Positions 11,208 through 21,800 of a stretch of DNA of 64,000 bases are shown here, piece after piece; position 1 is the first letter of the stretch; every line of letters begins with the position of its first letter. The DNA is from Dermatophagoides farinae. Lineage: Eukaryota > Arthropoda > Arachnida > Sarcoptiformes > Pyroglyphidae. Made by a program: the position numbers and the translations under genes. Below the pieces are notes generated by a model. That model had not been told where the DNA came from. It was given only the letters and a program-made list of their open reading frames with translations, and ran no database searches. The DNA lies in NCBI RefSeq assembly GCF_024713945.1, contig NC_134680.1, positions 67,001-131,000 of the forward strand. Direction: 5' to 3'.

Positions 11208-12476
11208 ATGACAATGTTATTGGCGAGTAAAACATCATTGATTCTATTTCTGATTGGTCTACTAAATCAGAATCGAACATCTGAATCGCTTTATCCATAT
11301 AAATTATCCAACAACAACAACAACAACAATCCATATTATGCACGTTCATTGACGGAAAATTTACTTGCATCATTGGCCGGAATGACATCGACAACAGCCA
11401 ACAACCATCTGTTGAATGGCCATCATTACGATAAGAATTCCATTATCTACACCAACCAATATGTATCGGATCCATTTCGATTATTAACCATGAAACAAAT
11501 GCCCTTTATAACGGCTCAATCCTCACCATCATCGTGGATGTATCAACTGCCATTCGCCACTGGTAGTGCTCAGTGTGATCAATCATTGATGTTGGAGCCA
11601 GAATTTCATCGTTGTCGTTCGAATGCAGCCGTTTATTGGCATCAAGGTTTGGCTAATCCTCAATATCAACAATCGTCGTCATCCTCATCCTCATCATCAT
11701 CATCATCATCGGTATCGACCAAGCATACATGTTGTTTTCTTTGGGATCTTGTCGATTGTATGGAAGAAGCAATACGAAGACGATGTAGTTATTCATTCGA
11801 CATATTTCGTCGTAACCGAGTGGACTATGTAGCACGTATTCAATCGAATCCATTATGCTATAATCATCTGTACGGAAGTTTTAGTTGCATGCAGGAGAAT
11901 TGGATTCTTCTTCTCGCTTTCATCATACTGGCCATCTTCATTGCAGTTACAATTTGTGTTGCTTGTTGGACATTGGTCTGCAGGAAAAAATGGAGAAACA
12001 AAAATGATAAAGGATCTGATTATAATGCAAATGTTTTACCTACTGCTATCGGTGGCAGTAGTGGATATGTTGATTATGATCTTGAACGACGTGACACTCA
12101 ACAACAACTGAATCGATCTCGTCGACGATCATCGCCTAGAACATCAACACGTCGAGTGTCGAATGGTCATGGTCGAAATGTTGAATCCAACACTCGTATC
12201 AAACACATTGATTCCGATGTTGATGATAATGATGACGGTGTCAACATGGATCAAATCTCAGCATCACATACACAGGCATCACCACCATTCAAAGATTATG
12301 AACCTCCAAGACGATTTCATTTCCACCAACATCGATCCCAGTCGCCTCCAGTAGCAGCCACCACAACTAGGCATCACTATTCAATTTCAAACAAACATAG
12401 AACACGATCACCATCAGCGACCGATTATTCACCTCGACCAACATCAGTTGTTTCTGTTCGACAGATTGAAATTTAA
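11208..12476 (+). CDS. Single-pass membrane protein, CC-x2-W family member 3
   Basis: One exon of 422 codons. Residues 1-27 look like a signal peptide (start at Met1 or Met3). A long Asn/Ser-rich ectodomain follows, including a run of 13 Ser at about residues 157-169. The family core is CC-x2-W-x4-C-x8-C from residue 175, then C-x23-C-x9-C, and two earlier Cys match those of the protein at 1-576. A transmembrane helix starts at Trp232, a few residues after the last Cys. The cytoplasmic tail of about 165 residues is rich in RS/SR and basic motifs (RSRRRSSPRTSTRR, HRSQSPP), suggesting phosphorylation. It shares layout (signal peptide, Cys core, helix, tail) with the gene upstream on the same strand and exact Cys spacing with the minus-strand gene at the window start. 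Function unknown; receptor- or adhesion-like topology is inference. Confidence 0.8.
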   Translation: MTMLLASKTSLILFLIGLLNQNRTSESLYPYKLSNNNNNNNPYYARSLTENLLASLAGMTSTTANNHLLNGHHYDKNSIIYTNQYVSDPFRLLTMKQMPFITAQSSPSSWMYQLPFATGSAQCDQSLMLEPEFHRCRSNAAVYWHQGLANPQYQQSSSSSSSSSSSSSVSTKHTCCFLWDLVDCMEEAIRRRCSYSFDIFRRNRVDYVARIQSNPLCYNHLYGSFSCMQENWILLLAFIILAIFIAVTICVACWTLVCRKKWRNKNDKGSDYNANVLPTAIGGSSGYVDYDLERRDTQQQLNRSRRRSSPRTSTRRVSNGHGRNVESNTRIKHIDSDVDDNDDGVNMDQISASHTQASPPFKDYEPPRRFHFHQHRSQSPPVAATTTRHHYSISNKHRTRSPSATDYSPRPTSVVSVRQIEI

Positions 12477-12542
12477 TGCTAAACACGCTAGAATGATGCG
12501 CCATCTAATGATTGAGAAGTTTACGAATTTTCTGATTTCTGA

Positions 12543-12548
12543 TTTATT
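12543..12548 (-). terminator. Polyadenylation signal of the minus-strand gene at 12632
   Basis: AATAAA on the minus strand, about 85 bases past the stop codon. It lies in the 155-bp spacer between two converging genes, so the 3' UTRs probably come close or overlap. Confidence 0.5.
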
Positions 12549-12558
12549 TATATTTGAT

Positions 12559-12559
<1 letters not shown>

Positions 12560-12595
<36 letters not shown>
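12560..12595. repeat. (GAT)n microsatellite
   Basis: Twelve uninterrupted GAT units between the converging genes. Seen directly. Confidence 0.95.
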
Positions 12596-12631
12596 AATAA
12601 TAATAGTCTGAATCGAATTGATTGATTCCAT

Positions 12632-13996
12632 TCAATATTCAGACATAGTCTGTGACAAGCGAAACAATTCCAATACTTCGCGATTATATTCCTGCAAGAT
12701 TAATTCGACAATGGCAGCCAATTCTTGTATCTGTTGACGCCAACGATTAAATTGGCCATAGGTAACTTTATTATTGTCATAGATTTCTCGTTTCAATGTT
12801 CCATCGGGCGTGAAAGCCGAACGAAATTGTTCCGTTTCATAACGAATTCGATCAACACGTTGAAAAAGCTGATTGAATGATTCATTACGTGTAGCGGGAT
12901 TCATGTACGGCTCAAGCGTTGGTGGCTGCTGATGATTTTCAGTTTTCATTGATTCTTTTTTCTGTTTCGATTCGCCACCACCACCACTTTCAGCATCACA
13001 CACGGGCAATAGTTGTGGCTGTTTAGTGATCGTTATCATCATTCGATTGCTATTGGTCGTTTTACGGTGGCGATTGTTTTTCTGTATCGATATCAATGAT
13101 TGAACAATTTCCTGATATGAACTGTGTACTGTGTTTATATGGCCGAAAAGTTCAATCATTTCGGCATTCAATTCTTCAAGTTCATCCTTATCTTCCATTG
13201 GTAATTGTTCACGTGTTGCCAATGTCGCTGATGGTAGCGGTGTTGGTGGTTCTGATTCTGGTTGTATTTTCGGCTGATAGCTGATATTCTTCAGGAAACT
13301 TTTGAACAATTCAATCATTTGATTCTCATCCATTACATACATAGGATTCTCGGCTGTCGTTCTTGTTGATGCTGGATCCATCGATTCTGTATGATGTGTG
13401 GCCACAGCTGCTTGTTTCTTGCCTGGTTGTTGTTGTTTTGATTTTGTTGTTGCTGTTCTCTCTGCGGTCCGGTGTTGTTTGGAATCATCTCGCTGTTGTT
13501 TCGATTTCATCCGACTATTCTCTTCATCAGTTTTGATGACTGTGGTTTTTGTCACCACACCCATCGATTGAATCGGTTTGTTTCTCATGGTCATTGTCGA
13601 TATTTTTTTCATCGGCATTTTTTTATGTGAATAATCATTTGGTGAGGGCGAAAGTGGACGTGATTCAAATCCAGATTTCACTGTCGATTGACGGCGTTTT
13701 GTCAACAATTTTACGGTCGAATTTTTCACCGATTTTTTCCGCAATAGTTGTGGATGGCACTGATGCTTTGCCATTTTGATCGTCATGGTCGGTTGTCGTT
13801 TGGCTAATCGTGGATGCGTTGGCTGTTGTTTTCGCATGATTCGTGATGATTTCTCCGATTTATGGATGGTCATCGATTTTTCCTCCATTTCATCGGCAGA
13901 AGGAGAAGTCCTTTTGTCGGATTTTTCCACCGTCGGTGACAATGGTGGTAGTGAGTGTCGACGAATACTCTTTACTTTTGAATGTTTTCGTGACAT
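12632..13996 (-). CDS. Unrecognised basic protein with C-terminal helical region
   Basis: A 454-codon single-exon frame. The first half is strongly basic and disordered-looking, with many RRxS, KKS and SP motifs (for example SIRRHSLPPLSP, RRQSTVKS), and Gln/Thr-rich linkers follow. The second half has acidic, helix-forming segments (EELNAEMIELFGHINTV and a stretch near residues 380-450 rich in Glu, Gln, Arg and Leu) with coiled-coil potential. There is no signal peptide, membrane helix or enzymatic motif. The pattern could suit a cytoskeletal, centrosomal or chromatin scaffold, but I cannot assign a family. It is head-to-head with MAK16 (234 bp between start codons) and tail-to-tail with the membrane protein gene at 11208. 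Lack of stops over 1.36 kb and a clean codon pattern support a real gene. Confidence 0.7.
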   Translation of the reverse strand: MSRKHSKVKSIRRHSLPPLSPTVEKSDKRTSPSADEMEEKSMTIHKSEKSSRIMRKQQPTHPRLAKRQPTMTIKMAKHQCHPQLLRKKSVKNSTVKLLTKRRQSTVKSGFESRPLSPSPNDYSHKKMPMKKISTMTMRNKPIQSMGVVTKTTVIKTDEENSRMKSKQQRDDSKQHRTAERTATTKSKQQQPGKKQAAVATHHTESMDPASTRTTAENPMYVMDENQMIELFKSFLKNISYQPKIQPESEPPTPLPSATLATREQLPMEDKDELEELNAEMIELFGHINTVHSSYQEIVQSLISIQKNNRHRKTTNSNRMMITITKQPQLLPVCDAESGGGGESKQKKESMKTENHQQPPTLEPYMNPATRNESFNQLFQRVDRIRYETEQFRSAFTPDGTLKREIYDNNKVTYGQFNRWRQQIQELAAIVELILQEYNREVLELFRLSQTMSEY

Positions 13997-14230
13997 TCTA
14001 TATCACCAAAAAAAGGAATGGACATCTAATCAAACATTTTATTGCTAGTTATGGCCCAATTCATGGCCATTGTTTCTTTTCGTCAATTAAATTTTCGAAT
14101 GATCCAGTAATTTTGGCCATCAGAGGGCAGCACCGTCAACAACATTGTGCACGTGTTATTTTTTTTTGCACACTTTTCATTTACAATCTTGTTGTTTCTC
14201 AATAACTTTTTCAAGCAAAAAACTACCAAA
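13997..14230. promoter_or_regulatory. Short divergent promoter region
   Basis: Only 234 bp separate the start codons of the unrecognised minus-strand gene and MAK16, so both promoters must share it. No TATA box is evident, in keeping with a housekeeping gene such as MAK16. Inference from spacing. Confidence 0.5.
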
Positions 14231-15163
14231 ATGCAAAACGACGATGTAATCTGGAGCGTATTAACATCTTCACTTTGTTCATATCAGATCAAGTAAGTGA
14301 AAAAAATCAAAAGTTTTGGTTTGTATTTAAATTTTGACGCTATCAGGACGAAAACACAGAATTTCTGCCGCAATGAGTACAATGTATCGGGACTTTGTGG
14401 CCGTAAAACATGTCCATTAGCCAATAGTCAATATGCTACTGTACGCGAAGAGCAAGGACAATGTTTCCTTTACATCAAAACCATTGAACGGGCAGCATTT
14501 CCATCGAAACTATGGGAAAAAGTGAAATTATCTCGACAATATGGAAAAGCTCTAGAGCAAATCGATGAACAGCTGATGTATTGGCCGAAACATCAGATTC
14601 ATAAATGTAAACAACGACTCACGAAAATCACTCAATATTTGATACGTATGAGAAAATTGGAGCTACAAAGTCCAAAAAAACTTGTCCCATTGGCATCGAA
14701 AATCGAACGTCGAGATAGACGTCGTGAAGTGAAAGCATTGATTGCTGCTAGGCTTGAGAATTGTATCGAAAAAGAACTGTTGGAACGATTGAAAAAAGGA
14801 ACCTATGGTGATATCTATAATTTCCACCAGAAAGCGTTCGAACAAGCCTTAAGTCATGATGTTGAACAAATGCAAGATGATGGGGAAACTGAACGTGAAC
14901 TCGAATTGGAACTAATGTCCGATGATGATGAACAAGAAGAACCAGCGACTGAAACAGTTGAATATGTAGCAGCCGATGATTTTGATGAAAGCAGTGATGA
15001 TGATGACATTGAAGATCTAGAAGCAACGACAATGGCATCGAAAAAGAAGCCCAAAACACCGTCGATATTGTCAAAATCGACGAAAAGGAAAAAACCACAT
15101 GTTGAAATTGAATATGAAAATGAATTCGATAGACCATCCACATCAAAACAACGATTACATTGA
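14231..15163 (+). CDS. MAK16: MAK16 ribosome-biogenesis factor
   Basis: Exons 14231-14292 and 14347-15163 joined over a 54-bp GT-AG intron give 292 residues. Exon 1 supplies the family start (MQNDDVIW) and the splice rebuilds [19 protein letters not shown]. The four Cys of the N-terminal zinc-type motif are present (NFC, GLC, KTC, GQC region), followed by [42 protein letters not shown] and [19 protein letters not shown], all family hallmarks. The C-terminus is acidic (runs of Asp/Glu), then ends in a Lys-rich nuclear-localisation-like segment. MAK16 acts in the nucleolus in maturation of the 60S subunit. A start inside the intron is inferior because it loses the conserved N-terminus. AATAAA lies at 15292. 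Confidence 0.97.
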
Positions 15164-15291
15164 AACAATATATAATTTTATTATTATCATTATTATTACT
15201 TGCTCATTACACATTAAATTTTTATATAAAAATAATTTCATTGGAAGTAATAAGTAATAAGTGATTTATATTATTAAATTAAATATATAAA

Positions 15292-15297
15292 AATAAA
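15292..15297 (+). terminator. Polyadenylation signal of MAK16
   Basis: AATAAA about 130 bases after the MAK16 stop codon, in the 291-bp spacer shared with the convergent alpha-catenin 3' end. Confidence 0.55.
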
Positions 15298-15454
15298 ATA
15301 CCAAAGTCATCAGGCACATAGTTGTTGAGCGACATCATTCATCCATTCTATGTGTGTTTTAGTTTTGATTACATTCGAAATTTAGTGGCTAAAAAAAGGC
15401 ATAGTAGTAGCAGTAGTAGTGGAGGGATTGGGTTGATTATGTCCATTTGTCCAT

Positions 15455-18400
15455 TTAAACTCGATCAGAATTACTTTGAAATTCAGATAACGCTTTGATT
15501 GGTGCAATGTTTCGTTTCTGTGATCCACGACGCACTTTTGCCCGAATTTCATCAGGTCGTTCACGACGTACTAACGGTTTCTTTTCCGGTGCTTTCATTT
15601 TCCACACAAATATTGGATACTGATAGAAAAGTCAAATGCAAACTTTTAAATGAGAATAAAAAACATGTCAAAATCACTCACATTAAGTTGTCCATTGATA
15701 CGTGGATATTTAGTGGATGCAACATACGATGATTTCACTGTCAATACAACGGCATTCATGAGATTTTTGGCCGCCTGAATAAGACTTGTTGCGCTATCAA
15801 GCTGCAAAAAAAGAACATGAAAACAATGTTCATTGGATTCAGATAAACTCAAATTCAAAAAAAACTTACACCAGATACGATTAAATTTCCGGAAATATTC
15901 TGTACATCTGCTTTGACTTTGGACGTAATATTCAACTGATGACAATATAAATTGATCATCTGTAGATAGGCGATCAAATCTTTTTTCGTACTAGATTCAG
16001 GACATTGTTCGGCAATTTGACGGGCAAACTTGTCCAATTTGGTGCCATATTCGGAAATTTTTTTCGCTGCATTTATAACATCCATCGTTGTTTTCAATGG
16101 ACCTTTACCACGTGTGAAATCTGTCATTTCCATCATAATCATGCACATTTGTTTGGCTATCACTATGATATCGTTTCCAGTATCATCCCATTTCGCTACT
16201 TCTTTATCGAATTTATTCTTTTCTGTACGGAATGTTTCTACTTGTTGGGCAATTTTTTCTTTTTCCTCTTGCGGTACCAATCGATATGCGTCACGAGCAT
16301 TATTAATACCATGTATCTCGGGATATTCATCGAAATCCGTATGTATGCTTGCTGTATGATGTGAGAAAATAAAACAAAATTAAACAAAACAGAGCAATCT
16401 GAATAGAAAAACTTACATTTCGAACGTGTTTCATATGTATTATTGTCTTCATATTCAATTTCGGTTTCAGAATCCAATTCTTCCACGGTTCGATTCAATA
16501 GGACTGTTCGACGAATTTCTCGTACACCATCATAAACGAGACGTGATGCATCGATAAATTCATTTTCATCCACAACGGGTTTATCGCCATTTTGATTATT
16601 GGAAGCAGTGGCAGCAGCATTTTTCAATATATCCACAGCCATTGAAACACGTTCAGCGAAATTGGTCATTATTTGATCACGAAGACAATTGACTGCTTCG
16701 AGTACACGTTCAGTATAAACACCTGGTTCATAATTATCCATTTCGGCTGTTACGACATTACAAACTCTTGCTGAACGTCCTCGTATAGCACCGGCTGTAC
16801 GATCCAATGTGTCGGCATCACTTTCCTGTAATGCCAACACACATTTGTTAACATCTTCCAGTATGTGGTTTTCTGATACGGCCAGAAAATCATCAATGGT
16901 GGTAATATCATCAACAGCCTCGGTTAATATGCGAACATGATTATTCCATGAATCACGGAATGAGTCCATATTTTCTTGCGCTACTTTCGACTTCGGACGT
17001 ATAGCAAGTATTCGTGCAGCATTTATAACTTGGGGACAAATCGTTTCAATTTGACTGGCTGCAAATCGTACCATTTTCACACCTTCTTCATTATTCGACA
17101 TTGAACAGGCTAGATTGGCAACTTCTACCAATTTTCCAGCATGTTCGTTGAATACGATGGCCAATTCTTCCACTTCGTTTATGTCACCTTTACGTGCTGC
17201 TTCGATCAACACCAATAGTGGTACATTCGTTTCCAAAAATGAATCCGACACATGATCTATAACGGCTTTACGTAGCTGTCGTCGTAAATCTTTTGTTTTC
17301 TGCGTCATATGGTCAATTGCTTTATTCAACGACTCGGATGGTTGTTTTTTCGATGCCTTTGCCATGTATTCCGAAAGGAGATCCTGTAATGCTTGTCGTA
17401 CGGCATTACATTCGGCAACGATACGTTCACGACGTTCATCACGGGTACACGACGAATCTGCCATTAATGCTGCACCGCTTATGATGGATTCTAGACGTTC
17501 TTCCAATGCTGGTCTTGTTTTGGCCTCATTATAAGCCAACGGATCCATAAAGATGGAATCATCAAATTCATCCAATGCTGAGGCCAGTTCTCCTGGACCA
17601 TCATAGATTGAATTGACGATATTGTTTGGACCGGATTTTCCTTGAGCAACATCACTAATAGTAGTGACTGCCTCACAAACTTGACGGAAAACAAAATCAC
17701 GATTTTCACGTGCGGCAGGAATTTCTGGATGTCGTACATATACTTTGGATGCGGTCAATAGCATCATACAATTCTTTTTGAGCACAGCACGTGCAGCAGC
17801 TAGATCTTCTTTTAGTTTGGGATCTTTCAATTCAGCTTGACGTTTAGCGGCCAGATTAATCAATTCGGCTGTATTACGACCAAATTGTCGAAATGATTCG
17901 ACCAATTCGGCTTGGCTAGAGGCATTTTTCACTTTATCCAAATCATTCTCAACAATTTCCAATGATTTCATCAGACGATGTACATCGACCATATCGGCAA
18001 AGATCAACAGGCGTGTAACTGCCGACAATAGATTTCGTGCAGCTTTAACCATACTGTTTCGTTTGATTGATGAACATGGTTCTTCGGCAAATTCTCTCGA
18101 TGCTTGACTCATGATTTCACCTGCTTTACGTACCTCTTCAACAGCGCCCAACATGTCCATTTTGATGTCGGGATTTTCCAAAGCAATTTCTTCACCACGA
18201 ACAATAAAATTTTCCGTTGCTTTTTCAACGGCTGCCACCAATACATGTGCACGTTTTGATCGACCTTTTTTCTTTTTCGATGGACCTTTTGTGTTTACCA
18301 ATGTCGTCACTTGCATAACCAATGGTTCAAGTGTTTTCTCCACCGAATGTGTACGAATTTCCAGATTTTTTGGATCCCATTTCACGTTGAATTGATGAGA

Positions 18401-18469
18401 TTGTGGCGGTTGATGATAATGATGATTGTTGTTGTTAAGAATGGCTTGCATGTTTAATAAGTTTTGCAA
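15455..18469 (-). CDS. alpha-Cat: Alpha-catenin
   Basis: Four exons (18469-16417, 16351-15870, 15801-15682, 15619-15455) give 939 residues; introns are 65, 68 and 62 bp and all phases match. After a short Asn/His/Gln-rich N-terminus comes FNVKWDPKNLEIRT, then the vinculin-family helical bundles with the beta-catenin-binding/dimerisation region, the M region (ESIISGAALMADSSCTRDER, RQLRKAVIDHVSDSFLETN) and the C-terminal actin-binding domain (KWDDTGNDIIVIAKQMCMIM, MTDFTRGKGPLK, LIQAAKNLMNAV, SYVASTKY). It ends with the Lys/Arg-rich tail (KMKAPEKKPLVRRER, IKALSEF). Alpha-catenin links the cadherin-beta-catenin complex to F-actin at adherens junctions. Almost 75% of the protein is in one exon. 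Met1 at 18469 or Met7 at 18451 could start. It is divergent from the ATP synthase delta gene. Confidence 0.97.
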
Positions 18470-19061
18470 TATTGCAATTGTAATTTCAATAATAGGAATG
18501 ATGAAACAAAAACAGAAAAAAATCTAAATGGAATTCAAACTCGAATAACAATTGAGCACATATAGCTAACGTAGCAATTTTGTTGTTACGTTGTACAGCC
18601 ATATCATCACATCATGGCAATACAAAACACAAAATATAAAAAAACCGATCGACCAATAATAACAAGTATCCCGCGGGACCAGGTCAGATGTGAGATAAAT
18701 GAAATAATAAAAAAGAGAAAGATACAGTGGCGCAGTTCAGTTTTCAGTTCAATTTTGGTCCAAATTTCATCTCACAAACGAAATAGGGAATAGAGAGAGA
18801 ACCTGTTATATTGCCACGATGTACTGTCATTGATGTTGGATAATGAGTCGAGGCATGAATAATAAGCGGGTGTGAACTATTCGTGATGAGTATATTCAGT
18901 CAACTATTTTCACAGCTGGTCGACAACGTCAAGTGTATATAGTTGATCAATGTGTCTCAACATTTTTGTCCAAAGGACATTTCTTTTTGTTTATTTGTGC
19001 GTTTCGTTTCGGCTTTTTTTGCATTTTTCCAAATTTTTTTCTGGCTTGAATTATTGAAAAA
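18470..19061. promoter_or_regulatory. Divergent promoter region, alpha-catenin / ATP synthase delta
   Basis: 592 bp between the two divergent start codons. It includes a GC-rich palindromic patch (CCCGCGGG near 18670) that stands out in AT-rich surroundings and a poly-T tract before the delta start. No clear TATA box. Inference from position. Confidence 0.4.
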
Positions 19062-19654
19062 ATGAATCATCTAATTCGTCAAAGTTCGATGCTAGCACGG
19101 CAATCATTTGGTGCGATTTCACGACGAAATTTGGCTGCTGCTACAAGCGGTATGCCATTAACCTTCACAACACCAAATGAGGTATGTCGAATTTATTCAT
19201 CATAACATTGTGTCTAATTGAATTCTTTCAATATTCAGGTATTTTATAATGTTGCCGATGTTCGACAAGTTGATGTTCCATCCTTTAGCGGTAGTATCGG
19301 TATCCTACCTAAACATGTGCCATTGTTGGCCGTATTGAAACCTGGTGTCGTTACCGTATTCGAAAATGATGGTGCAGCTAAACGATTTTTCGGTAATTAT
19401 TGATCACCTAATTGTTTCCAATAAATTAATGTCTATTTTCAGTGAGCAGTGGCATATTATCAATCAATGATGATTCATCCGTTCAGTTGTTGGCTGAAGA
19501 AGCCGTACCGGTTGAAAATATTGATGGACAAGCTGCTCGTGAAACATTAAATAAAGCTCAACAGCAATTATCATCAGCATCGGACGAAGTAGCACGTGCC
19601 GAAGCACAGATTGCCGTTGAAGTTAGCGAAGCTATTGTTGCTGCCTCAGCATAA
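19062..19654 (+). CDS. ATP5F1D: Mitochondrial ATP synthase subunit delta (F1 delta)
   Basis: Exons 19062-19181, 19239-19392 and 19443-19654 (introns 57 and 50 bp) give 161 residues. An Arg-rich, acid-poor N-terminus (LIRQSSMLARQSFGAISRRN) is a mitochondrial presequence. The family beta-sandwich follows (FYNVADVRQVDVPSFSGSIG, ILPKHVPLLAVLKPGVV, SSGILSINDDSSVQLLAEEA), then the two-helix C-terminal hairpin (ARETLNKAQQQLSSA, ARAEAQIAVEVSEA). The subunit is part of the central rotor stalk linking F1 to the c-ring in the inner membrane. Length and order match the family. AATAAA at 19782. Confidence 0.96.
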
Positions 19655-19781
19655 AATCTATGTCAGAATCGTTTGTTGCCAATTGTATCAATTTAATAAT
19701 GATTCTTAGATTATCATAATTAATTAATCAATTGATTGATTGATTAATTCAGAATTTTGTAAAATTTTAAATCCAAATTTG

Positions 19782-19787
19782 AATAAA
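19782..19787 (+). terminator. Polyadenylation signal, ATP synthase delta
   Basis: AATAAA about 130 bases after the stop and about 120 bases before the MTMR9 start codon, so the two same-strand genes are closely packed. Confidence 0.5.
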
Positions 19788-19904
19788 ATTGAAAAAATTG
19801 GAAAAATTGAAAAAAGTATCAATATGACTTGGGTTGATTCGTTCCTGTTGAAATAGTCAATTTTGTTTGATTCGATCAGATAAATATTTTTTTTCTCTCC
19901 AAAA

Positions 19905-21700
19905 ATGGAATTTTTCGATTTGATAAAAACGCCCAAATTGGATGGAGTTGTTATGTATGATACGTTTCAGAATAAAATCGAAGGAACCTTGTGTATCACT
20001 AGTCATCATTTAATCATTTCATCTCGAAAAAATGATTTAAACGAATTGTTTGTGAGTGTTTGTTTTGAAAATTTAAAAATTTAAATTTACAATGTGTTTG
20101 TATCCACCCCAATCAAAAAAATGTAGCTACTACATTCGATGATTGATGTGGTCGAACGAAGACCAAATTCCATTGCAACCGGTGGTGTTCTCGTGCTTAA
20201 ATGTAAAAATTTTCGCATTCTAACAATCGAAATTGTTGGCTGGACAGAATTCATAAATATCGCCACATCAATTGAATTATTGTCGAATCTAAATGAACCA
20301 CGATTATTGTATCCATATTTTTATAACCCTGAATTTACATTCGTTGAAAATGGATGGTATCAATTCAATATTGAACAGGAATTTACCAATCTGACACATT
20401 CCAGTGATGAGTGGCGTTTGTCGACGGTGAATAAAAATTTTGAAGTTTGTCGTACCTATCCAGAAACGGTTATTGTGCCCAAATCAATAACCGATGATTG
20501 TATCCGATCGATTGCACAGTTTCGTTGTTTGGGTCGATTTCCTGTGCTGAGCTATTATCATAAACCGACTAAAGTGAGTGATTATTTTTTGTTTTTTGTT
20601 TTTTTTTTGAATCGAAATTTGCTCATTCATTTTGCAATTAGAAAGTATTACTTCGTAGTGGACAGCCGATGGTTGGTACGAATTCAAAACGATGTAAAGA
20701 TGATGAAAAACTTATCAATACTGTACTGGGTGCTGGAAAACGTGGATTCATCATTGAAACACGGACACAAAACCTAGCACAATTAGCTCGTAATAAAGGT
20801 GGTGGTTTTGAACTGGAAATGCATTATCCACTATGGAAACGTGTACATCGTCCTATTGATCGTCATTCAACGTTGTTGGATTCTCTTAGCAAGCTGATTG
20901 AAGCTTGTAATGATACAACATTATCGATGGATAAATGGCTATCAAAACTGGAAACATCCGGTTGGTTATCACATGTAAAAGATGTTCTAAGCAGTGCCTG
21001 TCTGGTTGCACAATGTTTAGACCAGGATAATGTGTCCGTATTGGTACATGGATCCGAAGGAATGGACTCGACACTTCAAGTTTGTTCATTAACCCAGATC
21101 ATATTGAATCCTGATTGTCGTAATGTTCATGGATTTGAAGCGCTAATTGAACGTGAATGGTTACAGGCTGGTCATCCATTTGCAACACGTTGTAAACATA
21201 GTGCATATACGATGCCAAGTGCACGTACACGTGAACAATCGCCAATATTTCTCGTGTTTTTGGACTGTGTCTATCAAATCTATCAACAATTTCCATGTTC
21301 ATTTGAATTTAATGAAAAATTTCTAATATTTTTGTTCGAAAATGCCTATTCATCGCAATTCGGCACATTTCTGGGCGATTGTATTCGTGAACGTAATGAA
21401 ATGAATTTTGCCAAAAAAACCGTTTCACTGTGGTCATATGTGAATCGTCCAGCGATACTTGCAGATTTTCTAAATCCTCTATATGAACCAAATAGCGCAG
21501 TATTATGGCCATCGGTTGCACCACAATCGTTGGAATTATGGAAAGGAATGTATCTACGTTGGGTGATGGAACCAACCATCACCGAAGAATATCTCGATCG
21601 TATTGCAACATTGATTCAAGAAGAATCTACATTGAAACATCGTGCAACAAAACTTCGTCGTATGTTGGAGAATTTAAAGCAATCTCAACAACAGAATTGA
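19905..21700 (+). CDS. MTMR9: Myotubularin-related protein 9 (catalytically inactive phosphatase)
   Basis: Exons 19905-20051, 20127-20573 and 20642-21700 give 550 residues, essentially the length of animal MTMR9. The PH-GRAM region opens with MEFFDLIKTPKLDGVV and GTLCITSHHLIISSR. The myotubularin fold has RFPVLSYYHKPTK, RSGQP, KDDEKLINTVLGAGKRG, ACNDTTLSMDKWLSKLE and GFEALIEREWLQAGHPF, ending in a coiled coil (LKHRATKLRRMLENLKQ). The signature loop reads VHGSEGMDST: the catalytic Cys is Gly and the Arg is Ser, so it cannot hydrolyse phosphoinositides. MTMR9 proteins bind and activate active partners (MTMR6/7/8 class) that act on PI3P and PI(3,5)P2. It is tail-to-tail with mL40, about 100 bp apart. 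Confidence 0.96.
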
Positions 21701-21740
21701 TTGATGATCTACTAGTCTACTAGTATTTAATAATTTTATA

Positions 21741-21746
21741 AATAAA
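21741..21746 (+). terminator. Polyadenylation signal of MTMR9
   Basis: AATAAA about 40 bases after the MTMR9 stop codon, in the 100-bp spacer with the convergent mL40 gene. Confidence 0.6.
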
Positions 21747-21800
21747 TTTTACATGAATCATTATTAACAATAAAAAAACTGATTATCATTCATATCATTG

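Noticed and set aside
14748-15146. Two overlapping antisense frames opposite MAK16
   Set aside because: Shadows of the acidic Asp/Glu tail of MAK16 (His- and Ser-rich on the opposite strand).
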